The notes: generated by a model not told the origin, from the sequence alone. A stretch of 47,425 nucleotides of DNA from Symploca sp. SIO2C1 (GCA_010692635.1 JAAHGL010000040.1:1-47425), one strand, 5' to 3'. Shown: positions 28,501-36,200, counted from the first letter of the stretch. Numbers and translations: made by a program.

Positions 28501-29126
28501 AAGAACCTTTACCAGCAGTACCGATCGAGTTATCCCTAATTACCTCTTCTCTTTGGCAGGGTAAGTCCTTCCTTAATGATGACTTTACCCTAGAAAACCT
28601 CAATGCACAGCGACAGCAACAACCTTTTGGCATAATTCACCTAGCGACTCATGCTGATTTTCAACCAGGGAAGCTTACTAACTCTTACATTCAACTTTGG
28701 AACAGCAAACTGCGGCTTAACCAATTGTCTGAGTTAGGTTGGAATAACCCACCAGTAGAATTATTAGTGCTGAGTGCCTGCAGGACAGCATTGGGAAATG
28801 AAGAAGCTGAATTAGGCTTCGCCGGGTTAGCAGTCAAAGCAGGTGTTAAGTCAACTGTAGGTAGTTTATGGTATGTGAGTGATCAAGGAACCCTAGGGTT
28901 GATGATGCAGCTCTACCAACAGCTAAAGCCAGCATCGATTAAGGCAGAAGCACTGCGGCAAGCACAATTGGCAATGCTTAAAGGGGAAGTATATCTCGAG
29001 GGAGGAAAACTAGTAACAGCAAATGAGTCAGTACCCCTACCAACGGAACTATCTCAGCTAACAGACCAAAATTTTCAACATCCCTATTTCTGGTCAAGTT
29101 TTACGATGATAGGCAGTCCTTGGTGA
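25581..29126 (+). CDS. Secreted haemagglutinin-type protein with C-terminal CHAT protease domain
   Basis: This 1181-aa protein starts with a basic signal peptide (LLWAFVLTFFPTFVQA, cleavage near residue 27). A filamentous-haemagglutinin N-terminal secretion domain of two-partner systems follows (residues about 30-170, with NLYLMNPAGIVFGANARLDV). A beta-helix region with glycine-rich repeats reaches about residue 590. Residues 599-664 are tandem TDPVTD hexapeptides, followed by SSPVEADN octapeptides. The C-terminus (about 800-1181) is a CHAT domain with His1024 in HLATHAD and Cys1067 in LSACRTALG. CHAT-haemagglutinin fusions are known in cyanobacteria. Export by a TpsB/FhaC porin is expected, but none lies in the window. 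It may be a surface protease or signal receiver. Confidence 0.88.
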   Translation: MFKKKEKNKYLLWAFVLTFFPTFVQAQPIVPAADGTGTVVTPNGQNFEIQGGQISGDGANLFHSFSQFGLEANQIANFLSNPAIQNILSRVTGGDPSVINGLLQVTGGNSNLYLMNPAGIVFGANARLDVPASFTATTATGIGFGDNWFNVTGVNDYATLVGTPSTLSFSNSQTPGAIVNAAQLAVTQGANLTLVGGTVISTGNLEAPGGQIIVEAVPGESMLRLSQPGYLLSLEIPIPTSPITPLSLQQLLTGNNPTTTVVVNDAGGIELVGSGISVENGDVVVKNAIAQTATLSANRNLTLVESQLQTTGDLNLLARDTVRVRDSLANPFLASAGGNLYIQGNQNIDLLALNHPQTPFQSGGNLSLVSNGNISGDSHFVSGGSFSILNLAGGLGNFVSYFDPIISSDGDVTFGDYTGVALKIESTGSINGGNITITGPDTTLTGSDPDIATLTSFPALILRAGLSTLVNTPNIQGQTDFTSSGVTSSPGSINVGNIDTSNQGQGDAGPVILSATGDITTNNITTSDQGPGNAGFVELSAGGNIDIGNIDASEQGPGDSGAVTLTAGGTIINGSIDQNEQGPGNAAGAPAITANTGVTDPVTDTDPVTDTDPVTDTDPITDTDLITDTNPITDTDPITDTDPVTDTDPVTDTDPITDTDPITAPIDTGINPVDISTNQVDTGINPVDTSNNSPANTTITSADTSINLIDTDNSSPVEADNTSLVEADNSSPVEADNSSPVEAGNEPSIFDNEQSRTDSSSAVAEPASQSVSAFEERFTLQFQQYLELPTDTPLKTLGQTRDILLKIEEETGVKPALIYVAFVPQTLTPGVPSSSQNDQEQLELVLVTSKDSVVRQRVEGSTREQVLKVAREFRLEVTNSNNKDGYRASAKQLYDWVITPLEADLKARGINNLVFVLDTGLRSIPVAAFHDGQEFLIEKYSVGLMPSISLSDTRYRDVKNLQVLAMGAAKFSDQEPLPAVPIELSLITSSLWQGKSFLNDDFTLENLNAQRQQQPFGIIHLATHADFQPGKLTNSYIQLWNSKLRLNQLSELGWNNPPVELLVLSACRTALGNEEAELGFAGLAVKAGVKSTVGSLWYVSDQGTLGLMMQLYQQLKPASIKAEALRQAQLAMLKGEVYLEGGKLVTANESVPLPTELSQLTDQNFQHPYFWSSFTMIGSPW
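27375..27572 (+). repeat. Tandem 18-bp repeat in coding sequence (TDPVTD)
   Basis: About eleven 18-bp units encode (T-D/N-P/L-V/I-T-D), a proline- and acid-rich linker between the beta-helix and the protease part. Units differ mainly at third positions and V/I, which indicates expansion followed by drift. Such arrays commonly vary in copy number between strains. Confidence 0.9.
27713..27815 (+). repeat. Tandem 24-bp repeat in coding sequence (SSPVEADN)
   Basis: Four 24-bp units encode DNSSPVEA-type octapeptides just before the CHAT domain, closely similar to each other. Confidence 0.85.
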
Positions 29127-29217
29127 TTGAAATAAGGAACGGGAAACGCAAAAGTTCCTACAGCTCCTGACAAAAAGGTAGATAGGATGGATAAAGCTAA
29201 AGCCGCCTCTGTTCAAG

Positions 29218-30175
29218 ATGATGAAACTACCTGATGGTCCCCAAACTCCCTATTGGTTGCAGAAGATTCAGTATGTTACTGACCCCCTCGGTTATCTGGA
29301 AAGCAATTATCAACGCTATGGTGATATCTTTAACGCACCAATTGTTGGTAATTTCCAGCTTGCTTTATTTCCCTTTCTTGAGAAAGGATTTGGGTGCTTG
29401 GAGTCCTTGGGGATACTTTCGTTGTTTACAGCAACAAATTGACCAATTGCTCTACGCTGAAATTAGCGATCGCCGCACCCAATATGACCCTGGTCTTACT
29501 GATATCCTTACTTTACTCCTGTCAGCGCGTGACGAAGATGGTAAAGGAATGAACGATCAACAATTACATGATGAGTTAATTACCTTACTGTTGGCTGGAC
29601 ATGAAACGACTGCAACTGCTATATCTTGGGCTTTGTACTGGGTTCACAAACATCCCGAAGTAGCTGAAAAGTTGCTCAAAGAATTGGATACCCTAGGTGA
29701 TGCTCCAGAAGCAATGAGTATTTTTAAATTGCCATATCTCACCGCTGTATGCAATGAAAGCTTGCGGATCTGTCCAGTAGCAATTTTGACTGTTCCACGG
29801 GAAGTAAAAGAGCCAGTAGAACTAATGGATTATTCATTAGAACCTGGTACCAGGATTTATGGTTGTATTTATTTAACTCATCACCGTAAAGATTTATACC
29901 CAGAACCTAATAAATTTAAACCAGAAAGATTTTTAGAAAGGCAATATACACCCTATGAGTTTTTTGCTTTTGGTGGTGGCTCACGTCGCTGTATTGGAGA
30001 AGCTTTGGCACTCTTTGAAATGAAGTTGGTACTGGCAACTATCCTTTATAATTATCAACTGGCTCTGGCTGATAATCAATCCGTAAAACCCAAAAGAAGA
30101 GGTGTTACCATTGCTCCTGCTGGTGGGGTAAAAATGGTGTTGAATCAGAGGCGACTGTGCGGAATTAAGAATTAA
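29218..30175 (+). pseudogene. Cytochrome P450 (CYP110-like) with large internal deletion and frameshift
   Basis: The first frame (29218-29400) reads MMKLPDGPQTP...RYGDIFNAPIVGN, the start of a cyanobacterial CYP110-type P450. The second frame, from about 29370, resumes with FPFLRKDLGAWSPWG, normally about 110 residues later. The segment with the helix B-F region is missing and the frame changes at the junction, around 29350-29370. The remainder is well preserved: LAGHETTATAISW (I helix), ESLRICP (K helix ExxR), PERF, and FAFGGGSRRCIGEALA with the haem Cys. A functional product is not possible without the lost part, so this is a recent pseudogene. Confidence 0.85.
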
Positions 30176-30236
30176 GAATGCTTTTTAGGTTTTAGGGAAA
30201 GATGGATGTTGAATACTTACACTTCGGTGGCAATAA

Positions 30237-30271
30237 GGCAGGAGGCAGGAGGCAGGAGGCAGGAGGCAGGA
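30237..30271. repeat. Tandem GGCAGGA repeat, five units
   Basis: Five exact 7-bp units in the spacer after the P450 pseudogene. Confidence 0.85.
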
Positions 30272-30329
30272 GGGAAGAAAGAAGGTTGCAAAGTAGAAGG
30301 GAATTATAACTGTTTATCCGAACTTGATA

Positions 30330-30406
30330 TTAGTACTGGGATAATTGCTGATATCCACTGGGGCTGTCGCTGATTGAGCTCCCATAAGCTTGTAGAATTA
30401 GGGTCT
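30330..30406 (-). pseudogene. Copied fragment of the 769-aa gene
   Basis: This stretch is nearly identical to 31847-31923 inside the 769-aa protein gene, in the same orientation: both encode DPNSTSLWELNQRQPQWISA followed by IIPVL on the minus strand. One base is inserted relative to the source near 30340. The match stops where the GCGATCGCTTTCTCTT flank of the next MITE copy begins, so the two duplicated pieces abut. It is a non-functional duplicate. Confidence 0.8.
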
Positions 30407-30423
30407 AGCGATCGCTTTCTCTT

Positions 30424-30572
30424 GTAGGGTGGGCAAATCGAATATCTTCGACAATTAGATTGATCAATTACCTCTTTTTGCCCACCAATCCCTATTGGGG
30501 AGAAGACTGTGGTGGGCATTCTTCCTAAATCATTCTGCTGCTGTTGGAGATGTTTGAGAATGCCTACCCTAC
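30424..30572. repeat. 149-bp MITE family A, copy 2
   Basis: Same length and ends as copy 1, with one mismatch in the right arm (TGCCTACCCTAC). With copy 4 it shares AAATCGAATATC near the left end, where copies 1 and 3 have AAATTGAATATC. Confidence 0.85.
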
Positions 30573-30609
30573 GGCTAGACTAACAATAAGCGCTAAAATT
30601 CCCTAAAAA

Positions 30610-30945
30610 ATGAACATTGTGTCTTCCTCTACGGTAGCCCTTAATCTTCATGTCTTTTTAGAGCCAACTGAGACAGGACAGATTATGGCATCGATCGCTG
30701 AATTAGCAAATTGTCAAGTTGAAGCCAACACCCGTGCAGAAGCATTGGTAGCAATCCAAGAATTAGTGAGCGATCGTTTGAGCAAGGTTGAAGTGTTACC
30801 ATTGGAGATCCCTTTGAAAGATCCTGAAAGAGAAAATCCCTGGACAGAATTTGTTGGTATGTTTCAAGGAGATGCCGAATTTGCCGAGATGGCAGCACAA
30901 TGGCAAGCAGAGCCAGCAGAACAGAATACAGATGATTTGACATGA
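30610..30945 (+). CDS. Antitoxin-like protein of a toxin-antitoxin pair
   Basis: This acidic 111-aa protein has an N-terminal part resembling HicB-like/type II antitoxins (NLHVFLEPTETGQIMASIAE, then a helix with RAEALVAIQELV). Its C-terminal acidic tail (WTEFVGMFQGDAEFAEMAAQW) would be the toxin-binding part. The stop overlaps the start of a PIN-domain toxin by ATGA, the coupled arrangement usual in vapBC-like pairs. That toxin is broken (next entry), so this antitoxin has lost its partner here. The assignment rests on the tail pattern and overlap and is probable, not certain. Confidence 0.65.
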   Translation: MNIVSSSTVALNLHVFLEPTETGQIMASIAELANCQVEANTRAEALVAIQELVSDRLSKVEVLPLEIPLKDPERENPWTEFVGMFQGDAEFAEMAAQWQAEPAEQNTDDLT

Positions 30946-30992
30946 GTCTCTGGATTTTGGATACTGATTCTCTTGTAGGGTGGGCAAATTGA
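30942..30992 (+). pseudogene. PIN-domain toxin (VapC-like), truncated by MITE copy 3
   Basis: The start codon overlaps the antitoxin stop. The first codons read MSLWILDTD, the typical N-terminus of a VapC/PIN toxin, where the first Asp helps bind the catalytic metal. After codon 9-11 the sequence changes into MITE copy 3 (TCTCTTGTAGGG) and stops at TGA 30990. The remaining toxin is absent downstream of the element. Confidence 0.7.
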
Positions 30993-31123
30993 ATATCTTC
31001 GACAATTAGATTGATAAATTACCTTTTTTTGCCCACCAATCGCCATTGGGGGAATGACTGTGGTGGGCATTCTTCTTCAATCATCCTGCTGCTGTTGAAG
31101 ATGTTTGAGAATGCCCACCCTAC
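30975..31123. repeat. 149-bp MITE family A, copy 3 (in toxin gene)
   Basis: Almost identical to copy 1, 5.9 kb away, including the right flank CGGCTAGATCGATCGCG. The left flank lacks GCGATCGCTT and instead joins toxin codons, which marks the left junction near TCTCTT. Confidence 0.88.
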
Positions 31124-31170
31124 GGCTAGATCGATCGCGCTGGGTAATTTTTAAGCGATCGCTTTCTCTT

Positions 31171-31265
31171 GTAGGGTGGGCAAATCGAATATCTTCGACA
31201 ATTAGATTGATAAATTACCTCTCTTTTTGCCCACCAATTCCTATTGGGGAGAAGACTTTGGTGGC
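31171..31265. repeat. 149-bp MITE family A, copy 4, truncated
   Basis: Starts with the full left end and the GCGATCGCTTTCTCTT flank, but breaks off after about 95 bp at the beginning of a different element. The right third and right inverted repeat are missing. Confidence 0.8.
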
Positions 31266-31432
31266 ATTGGTGTCAACTTAAAGTGAAACCCTTGCCCGAC
31301 CTGGAGTTTAAACTCCAGGCTAATAGCTAAAGTCCACGCTTTGTGGACTTTAGCTATTAGCCGGTGAACTTAAGTTCTGGGTGGGTGTGGAAGCAAACCA
31401 TTTTGCTATCTCTAGCTTAAGTTGACACCAAT
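31266..31432. repeat. 167-bp MITE-like element, ATTGGTGTCAACTTAA ends
   Basis: Perfect 16-bp terminal inverted repeats (ATTGGTGTCAACTTAA / TTAAGTTGACACCAAT) enclose two inner palindromes: one around GGAGTTTAAACTCC and a second, TAATAGCTAAAGTCCAC / GTGGACTTTAGCTATTA. It cuts off MITE copy 4. The remaining 31433-31487 is AT-rich with no supported gene. Confidence 0.85.
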
Positions 31433-31487
31433 ATAGTTCAGCAATTATTAATTATTCATTGGTAAAGTACGTAAGTCCTAAAGATTC

Positions 31488-33797
31488 TTACTCAAAACGC
31501 TGACCATCAACAGACCAACGCTTGAGACTGTAGGTGCTAAGATCATTGATTAATAAAGCAGGAGGCTTTCCATCTCCCAAATCAGCGATCGCAGTTAGTG
31601 AAGTACTTGCATCTTGAGAAAATTCACTGTAGAGCAACTCACCTGTATCAGCAAAAATCAGAGTGCGAGGCTTACGATCTTCATAGATAGTCAGTACTGC
31701 CTCTGGTTGGTTGTTGCCCGTCAAATCAATCGGTCGAACTGACCAATTAGCCAAGTCTTCAAGTATACCTTGTAAGTTAGAATTCTCTTCTGATTCCTCC
31801 GAGACAGGAATAATTGCTTCTCTACCACTATTAACTAGCTCACGCCTTAGTACTGGAATAATTGCTGATATCCACTGGGGCTGTCGCTGATTGAGCTCCC
31901 ATAAGCTTGTAGAATTAGGGTCTCGCCAGCGCAGTGCAGCTTCTGTATGAGCTAGTAAACGACTAGGTTGAGTTTTGCCTGCCGCAGGCAGTGCTTCACC
32001 GGCTGCCAGCAAATGGATCATCCCTTCTCTGAAGGAAGCTGCTTTCACCGATGCTATCTGTGATTCCTGACTTCCCTCCTGAGTCCAGACTGTAATTTGA
32101 ATACGAGAATCAGTATCTAAGCCCAGATATCTCCATAGTTGCTTGCCCCGGGCAACTGTAGGTAGCCGTAAATTGGAAAAAGGGGCGTATTGCCAGCGCT
32201 TACCATCGTGAAATGCTGCTACCTGCACTTCATACCAAACTTGTTCTGGTTCTACTTGTAGAGGGATTGTCTGATGAGTAGGTTGCAACCAATCTACTAG
32301 GTTGACATTTTTGACTTGCTGTGAGTTGCCAATGATTTTACTCACATGACTAGCAATGGATGACTCTTTAGCTAAGGCAATATCTAATAGCTCGAGTAAT
32401 TGATAAATTTTAGAATTATCTGCTGAAGGAGAGAGCTGTTGTTTTTGCAGCCAAGCGATCGCTTTGGGGCTATCTTGTTTAGCAGCAACCATCAATGCTC
32501 CCCAAGCTTTGATATTTTGATCGTTAGGATTCACCTTAAGAGCTGCTTCCAACCGTTCCCATAATCTCCCAGAATCTGTCTTCAGTAGCTCCCCAATCTC
32601 GTGTAACTGGGTACCAATGGGAGTATTTTGGAAGACAACTAAGGCATCTCCCCAACGACCATCAATAAAATGAGCCAGAATTGAGGAACTTGGACTTGCC
32701 CAAATTTTCTTTGATTGAGCTTGGGTTACCTGAGCATGTAATTGAATCACATCCATTTGTGCTTGGACAGCAGGAGACCAATTTTCTTGCTTGAGAGATT
32801 TCAACAATTGCCAAGCGGGAGACCACAAACCATGGCGAGCTAGCAGCAGAGCATCACGATAAGCTTGACTTTCTAGAGCAGGTGTGTTTAAGGAAACTTC
32901 TTCTAGAGCGATGGGGTTTGGTACAAACTGGCGGGGTTTAAGTTGGTAAACTTTTAGTTGTGGTTCCAAACCAACAGTTTGATCAACGACAAATTCTGGT
33001 GTTGAGGAGCCAGTTACTTGCTGCCAATAGGGTTGGAGTTCATTCGGACTTTGCCACTGTAGCATGACACTCAGATGCTGGCGGTCAGGGTTGTAGTGAA
33101 TAACCTGCCCATAAGAAAGGGGTGAAGAGTTACTTACCATCTGTCCAGAAAGTTTGAACCAGAGTCCTTCAGCTGGGACATTTTCCTCAAAGCGACTGAT
33201 GGTTTTTAAGGGCAGTGAACGGGTGACATCAGCATTATCACCAGTTTGGGAGGAGAGCACAAAATCATCTTCTGGTGCATTGATGGGAAGTTCGGTGACT
33301 AACCAATAGACTTTGTTGTCATGATTTGACTCAGCCAGCTCATAAACTCTCAGTTGAACAATTTCTCTGCAATTGGTATAGCAAATTGGCACAGATGACA
33401 GCACCGGTAGCAAAAAGGCTTCTTCTGAGTTTAGATAAAGGGGTTCTCCAGGAATCAAACCTCTCCCACGAATTTCGTCTTCAATAGTGGCCAGGGTTTG
33501 TGGTGGTGAAGCATAGGTTACAGGAATACGAGTCCATTCTGGCAAAAATTGATTGAGCCAGACAACGGCATTGGGATCAATGATGGTGAGAATGCCTAAC
33601 CAAATACCGCCAACAATGAGTCCGCCGGTAGCGATTGAAGCAGCAATTACACCTAAAGTTACTGATAAACGACCTTTGATGGTTTTAACTTTTGGTTGTT
33701 TCTTACTCCTGATTCGTCGCTTTTGCAAAGGTTTAGCAGCTAATTGCTTTTTCTTGGATGGTCGTAGACTAGTTACTGAATCCTGTGGAGTCTTCAT
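31488..33797 (-). CDS. Large cyanobacterial protein of unknown function, one membrane anchor
   Basis: This 769-aa protein has a very basic N-terminal tail (KKKQLAAKPLQKRRIRSKKQ), one transmembrane segment at about residues 45-72 (LGVIAASIATGGLIVGGIWLGIL) and a long exported or lumenal part. The central region is helical with repeat-like stretches (about 310-500), and the end contains a VCBS/FG-GAP-like run (LTIYEDRKPRTLIFADTGELL). No enzyme motif is visible. A copied fragment of it occurs at 30330-30406. It may form part of an envelope structure; no function is assigned. Confidence 0.75.
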   Translation of the reverse strand: MKTPQDSVTSLRPSKKKQLAAKPLQKRRIRSKKQPKVKTIKGRLSVTLGVIAASIATGGLIVGGIWLGILTIIDPNAVVWLNQFLPEWTRIPVTYASPPQTLATIEDEIRGRGLIPGEPLYLNSEEAFLLPVLSSVPICYTNCREIVQLRVYELAESNHDNKVYWLVTELPINAPEDDFVLSSQTGDNADVTRSLPLKTISRFEENVPAEGLWFKLSGQMVSNSSPLSYGQVIHYNPDRQHLSVMLQWQSPNELQPYWQQVTGSSTPEFVVDQTVGLEPQLKVYQLKPRQFVPNPIALEEVSLNTPALESQAYRDALLLARHGLWSPAWQLLKSLKQENWSPAVQAQMDVIQLHAQVTQAQSKKIWASPSSSILAHFIDGRWGDALVVFQNTPIGTQLHEIGELLKTDSGRLWERLEAALKVNPNDQNIKAWGALMVAAKQDSPKAIAWLQKQQLSPSADNSKIYQLLELLDIALAKESSIASHVSKIIGNSQQVKNVNLVDWLQPTHQTIPLQVEPEQVWYEVQVAAFHDGKRWQYAPFSNLRLPTVARGKQLWRYLGLDTDSRIQITVWTQEGSQESQIASVKAASFREGMIHLLAAGEALPAAGKTQPSRLLAHTEAALRWRDPNSTSLWELNQRQPQWISAIIPVLRRELVNSGREAIIPVSEESEENSNLQGILEDLANWSVRPIDLTGNNQPEAVLTIYEDRKPRTLIFADTGELLYSEFSQDASTSLTAIADLGDGKPPALLINDLSTYSLKRWSVDGQRFE

Positions 33798-33845
33798 TGG
33801 AAAAGAGGCATAACTATGAGATTACTGTAGAGTTACCCAACTATG

Positions 33846-35060
33846 CTAACCTCCTGATAGTACTTGTTCATAAAGCTCACCGGCACGCTGCCAGCTATAT
33901 TTTTCAACTAACGCTCTTCCATTTTCAGATAATTGCTTTCGGAGTTGGCGGTTCTCAAATAACCGACTAATAGCATATACATACTCTGCTGGCTCATTAA
34001 CCCGCAAGGCTCTCAGAGGAACTTCACCTCCATCAACTACTAGTCCTTGTAAACCAATATCACTTCCCACCACTGGCACTCCTGCTGCCATAGCCTCTAG
34101 CGTTTTATTTTTAATGCCAAACCCAGTCCGCATTGGTACCACGCAGACAGTTGCTTTATGTAGGTATTCTACAAGAGAAGATACCGAACCAACTACGCTA
34201 ATGCCCTGGTATTCATCCAACTCCAAAACCGATTGTACTGGTCTAGCACCCAAAATTTCCAGTGCTGCATCAGGATACCGCTGCAAAATTTCTGGAAAAA
34301 CCTCTAAGCAGAAAAAGCGCACGGCATCAATGTTGGGTGGATTATCCATTGCCCCAACAAATATTAACTTATGTCCTCCAGGATCAGAGATACGTCGGGG
34401 AAATTGAGTAACATCGACTCCATTGGGAATCACGACAATTTCACCCTCCGGTTCAAAAGCTGCTATATGACGTCGATCTTCGTTGTTAGTAACTACAATG
34501 GCAGTGAACTTAGAACAATATCGCTCTTCATAACGCTTCAATAGCGGTAAATTTAGTTGTCCTTTGAGCTGATTTTCTGCTATTCCCGTTTCCAACTGGT
34601 TGCGAGATGTGCGATAAACAGAACTATGAATATTGACTACTAACCGGAGCAACTGCTGCCATTCTGAGCGAACATAAACCTCATTAAGACTATGCTCGCA
34701 GGTAATTACCTCAAACTCTCCTGAGTCTACTGCTTCATCAACCCATTGCTGCATTTCAGGTGAGTAAAGTTGCAATACCTCCCGTGGCGTCCCTTGTTGC
34801 AGAAACTTACTGAAGCGCTTGACTTTGTTCCCTATTCCTTCTTCAACTTCTTTTATCTGTGGTTGAGGAAAAATAACTAGTTCCTCCACTAGCTCTCGCA
34901 GTTTTTCTACTTCAGCCTCCATAACCTCTTCAGAAGATTGAGTAATCAAGGTAATGGTATGATTTTGGCTCAGGTACTTCAGTAAATTAAATGTCCTTAG
35001 CTGAATTTTCCCCTTTGATGGGGGATACGGAAAAGTGGAACAGATCATTAAAATCTTCAT
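33846..35060 (-). CDS. Glycosyltransferase, family 4-like
   Basis: The 404-aa product has the two-lobed GT-B layout. The N-terminal acceptor lobe begins KILMICSTFPYPPSKGKIQL. The C-terminal donor lobe has VVIPNGVDVTQFPR, KLIFVGAMDNPPNIDAVRFF and GIKNKTLEAMAAGVPVVGSDIGLQGL, carrying the Glu residues that bind the nucleotide sugar. Such enzymes build surface polysaccharides, glycolipids or glycoproteins. It is transcribed toward the 769-aa gene with 48 bp between them, possibly as one unit. Confidence 0.88.
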   Translation of the reverse strand: MKILMICSTFPYPPSKGKIQLRTFNLLKYLSQNHTITLITQSSEEVMEAEVEKLRELVEELVIFPQPQIKEVEEGIGNKVKRFSKFLQQGTPREVLQLYSPEMQQWVDEAVDSGEFEVITCEHSLNEVYVRSEWQQLLRLVVNIHSSVYRTSRNQLETGIAENQLKGQLNLPLLKRYEERYCSKFTAIVVTNNEDRRHIAAFEPEGEIVVIPNGVDVTQFPRRISDPGGHKLIFVGAMDNPPNIDAVRFFCLEVFPEILQRYPDAALEILGARPVQSVLELDEYQGISVVGSVSSLVEYLHKATVCVVPMRTGFGIKNKTLEAMAAGVPVVGSDIGLQGLVVDGGEVPLRALRVNEPAEYVYAISRLFENRQLRKQLSENGRALVEKYSWQRAGELYEQVLSGG

Positions 35061-35115
35061 AAATTGTTGTTTTTTCTAAAAAATTGCCACAAGTTCGCTG
35101 TAAATGAACACTATT

Positions 35116-35149
35116 CTCAATTATTCAGTAAATACATCGAATAATTGAG
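35116..35149. promoter_or_regulatory. Inverted repeat in divergent spacer
   Basis: An 11-bp perfect inverted repeat CTCAATTATTC / GAATAATTGAG with a 12-base loop lies between the glycosyltransferase gene (-) and the dienelactone hydrolase gene (+). It could be an operator or a transcript hairpin. The rest of this 340-bp spacer is very AT-rich and otherwise featureless. Confidence 0.35.
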
Positions 35150-35403
35150 TAATCATCCCTTAGAACTTGCCCAAAGTAGTTTGAAGTTGTCAAAACTATT
35201 GGAAGTATTATATAGTGCTAAAATACTAGTATAGTTTAAGGCAAATTAATTGCCTAATTACTTTACAGATACTTTTTAATATTTTGTTTAATATTATTTT
35301 TTTATGAATATCAAAACTTATATAAATAAAATATACAAAATCAGAAAAATGGTAAGAAAGAATGCTCTCTCATAAGCTATTTTTGGGAAAATCTACAATA
35401 AGT

Positions 35404-36192
35404 ATGAAAAATCTAATTTTTCTTCTTCTAACACCTCTTTTCGTATTGCTCGGGTCAGCAGCCTCTCTAGCTGAAGTACGTACAGAAGTGGTTGAGTACC
35501 GACAAGGTAGCACTATACTTGAAGGGTATCTAGCTTACGATGATGAAATAACAGGTCAACGCCCTGGTGTCTTAGTAGCTCATGCCTGGAAGGGTTTAGG
35601 AGCAAATGAAAAGGAACGTGCCAAACAATTAGCAGAACTCGGCTATGTTGCCTTTGCTGCTGATATTTATGGTAAAGGTATCCGACCGCAAACTACTCAA
35701 CAGGCAGCAGCACAGGCTAAGATATATCGGTCAGACCGACAACTAATGCGCGATCGCGCCAATGCTGGGTTAAGATTTTTGCAGCAACATCCCCTGACTA
35801 CTCGCGATCGTCTAGCAGCTATTGGTTATTGTTTCGGTGGTGGTGTAGTGTTGGAGTTAGCTCGTAGTGGTGCTCCAGTGAGAGGGGTTGTTAGCTTTCA
35901 TGGCAATCTAGATACCCCCAAACCCAGAGATGCCCGCAATATTCAAGGTAGGGTGCTAGTGTTGCATGGTGCTGATGACCCATTTGTACCCGATGAGCAA
36001 GTGTTAGAATTCCAGCAAGAAATGCGTCGAGGTAATGTGGACTGGCAAATGGTGATGTATGGAGGTGCAGTACATAGTTTTACAGATCCCAACGCAGGTA
36101 ATGATCCTTCTAAGGGAGTTGCTTACAACGCTGAGGCTGACAGGCGCTCTTGGGCAGCGATGAATCGATTTTTTGCAGAACTATTTCAGTAA
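35404..36192 (+). CDS. Exported dienelactone-hydrolase family protein
   Basis: With ATG 35404 (the frame is open to 35362) the product is 262 aa, starting with a signal peptide (MKNLIFLLLTPLFVLLGSAA). It has the alpha/beta-hydrolase core of the DLH family: nucleophile Cys143 in GYCFGGG, acid Asp192 in GADDPFV, base His224 in GAVHSF. Family members hydrolyse dienelactones or other small esters; the native substrate is unknown. The signal peptide implies action in the periplasm. Confidence 0.88.
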   Translation: MKNLIFLLLTPLFVLLGSAASLAEVRTEVVEYRQGSTILEGYLAYDDEITGQRPGVLVAHAWKGLGANEKERAKQLAELGYVAFAADIYGKGIRPQTTQQAAAQAKIYRSDRQLMRDRANAGLRFLQQHPLTTRDRLAAIGYCFGGGVVLELARSGAPVRGVVSFHGNLDTPKPRDARNIQGRVLVLHGADDPFVPDEQVLEFQQEMRRGNVDWQMVMYGGAVHSFTDPNAGNDPSKGVAYNAEADRRSWAAMNRFFAELFQ

Positions 36193-36200
36193 TATTGGGA

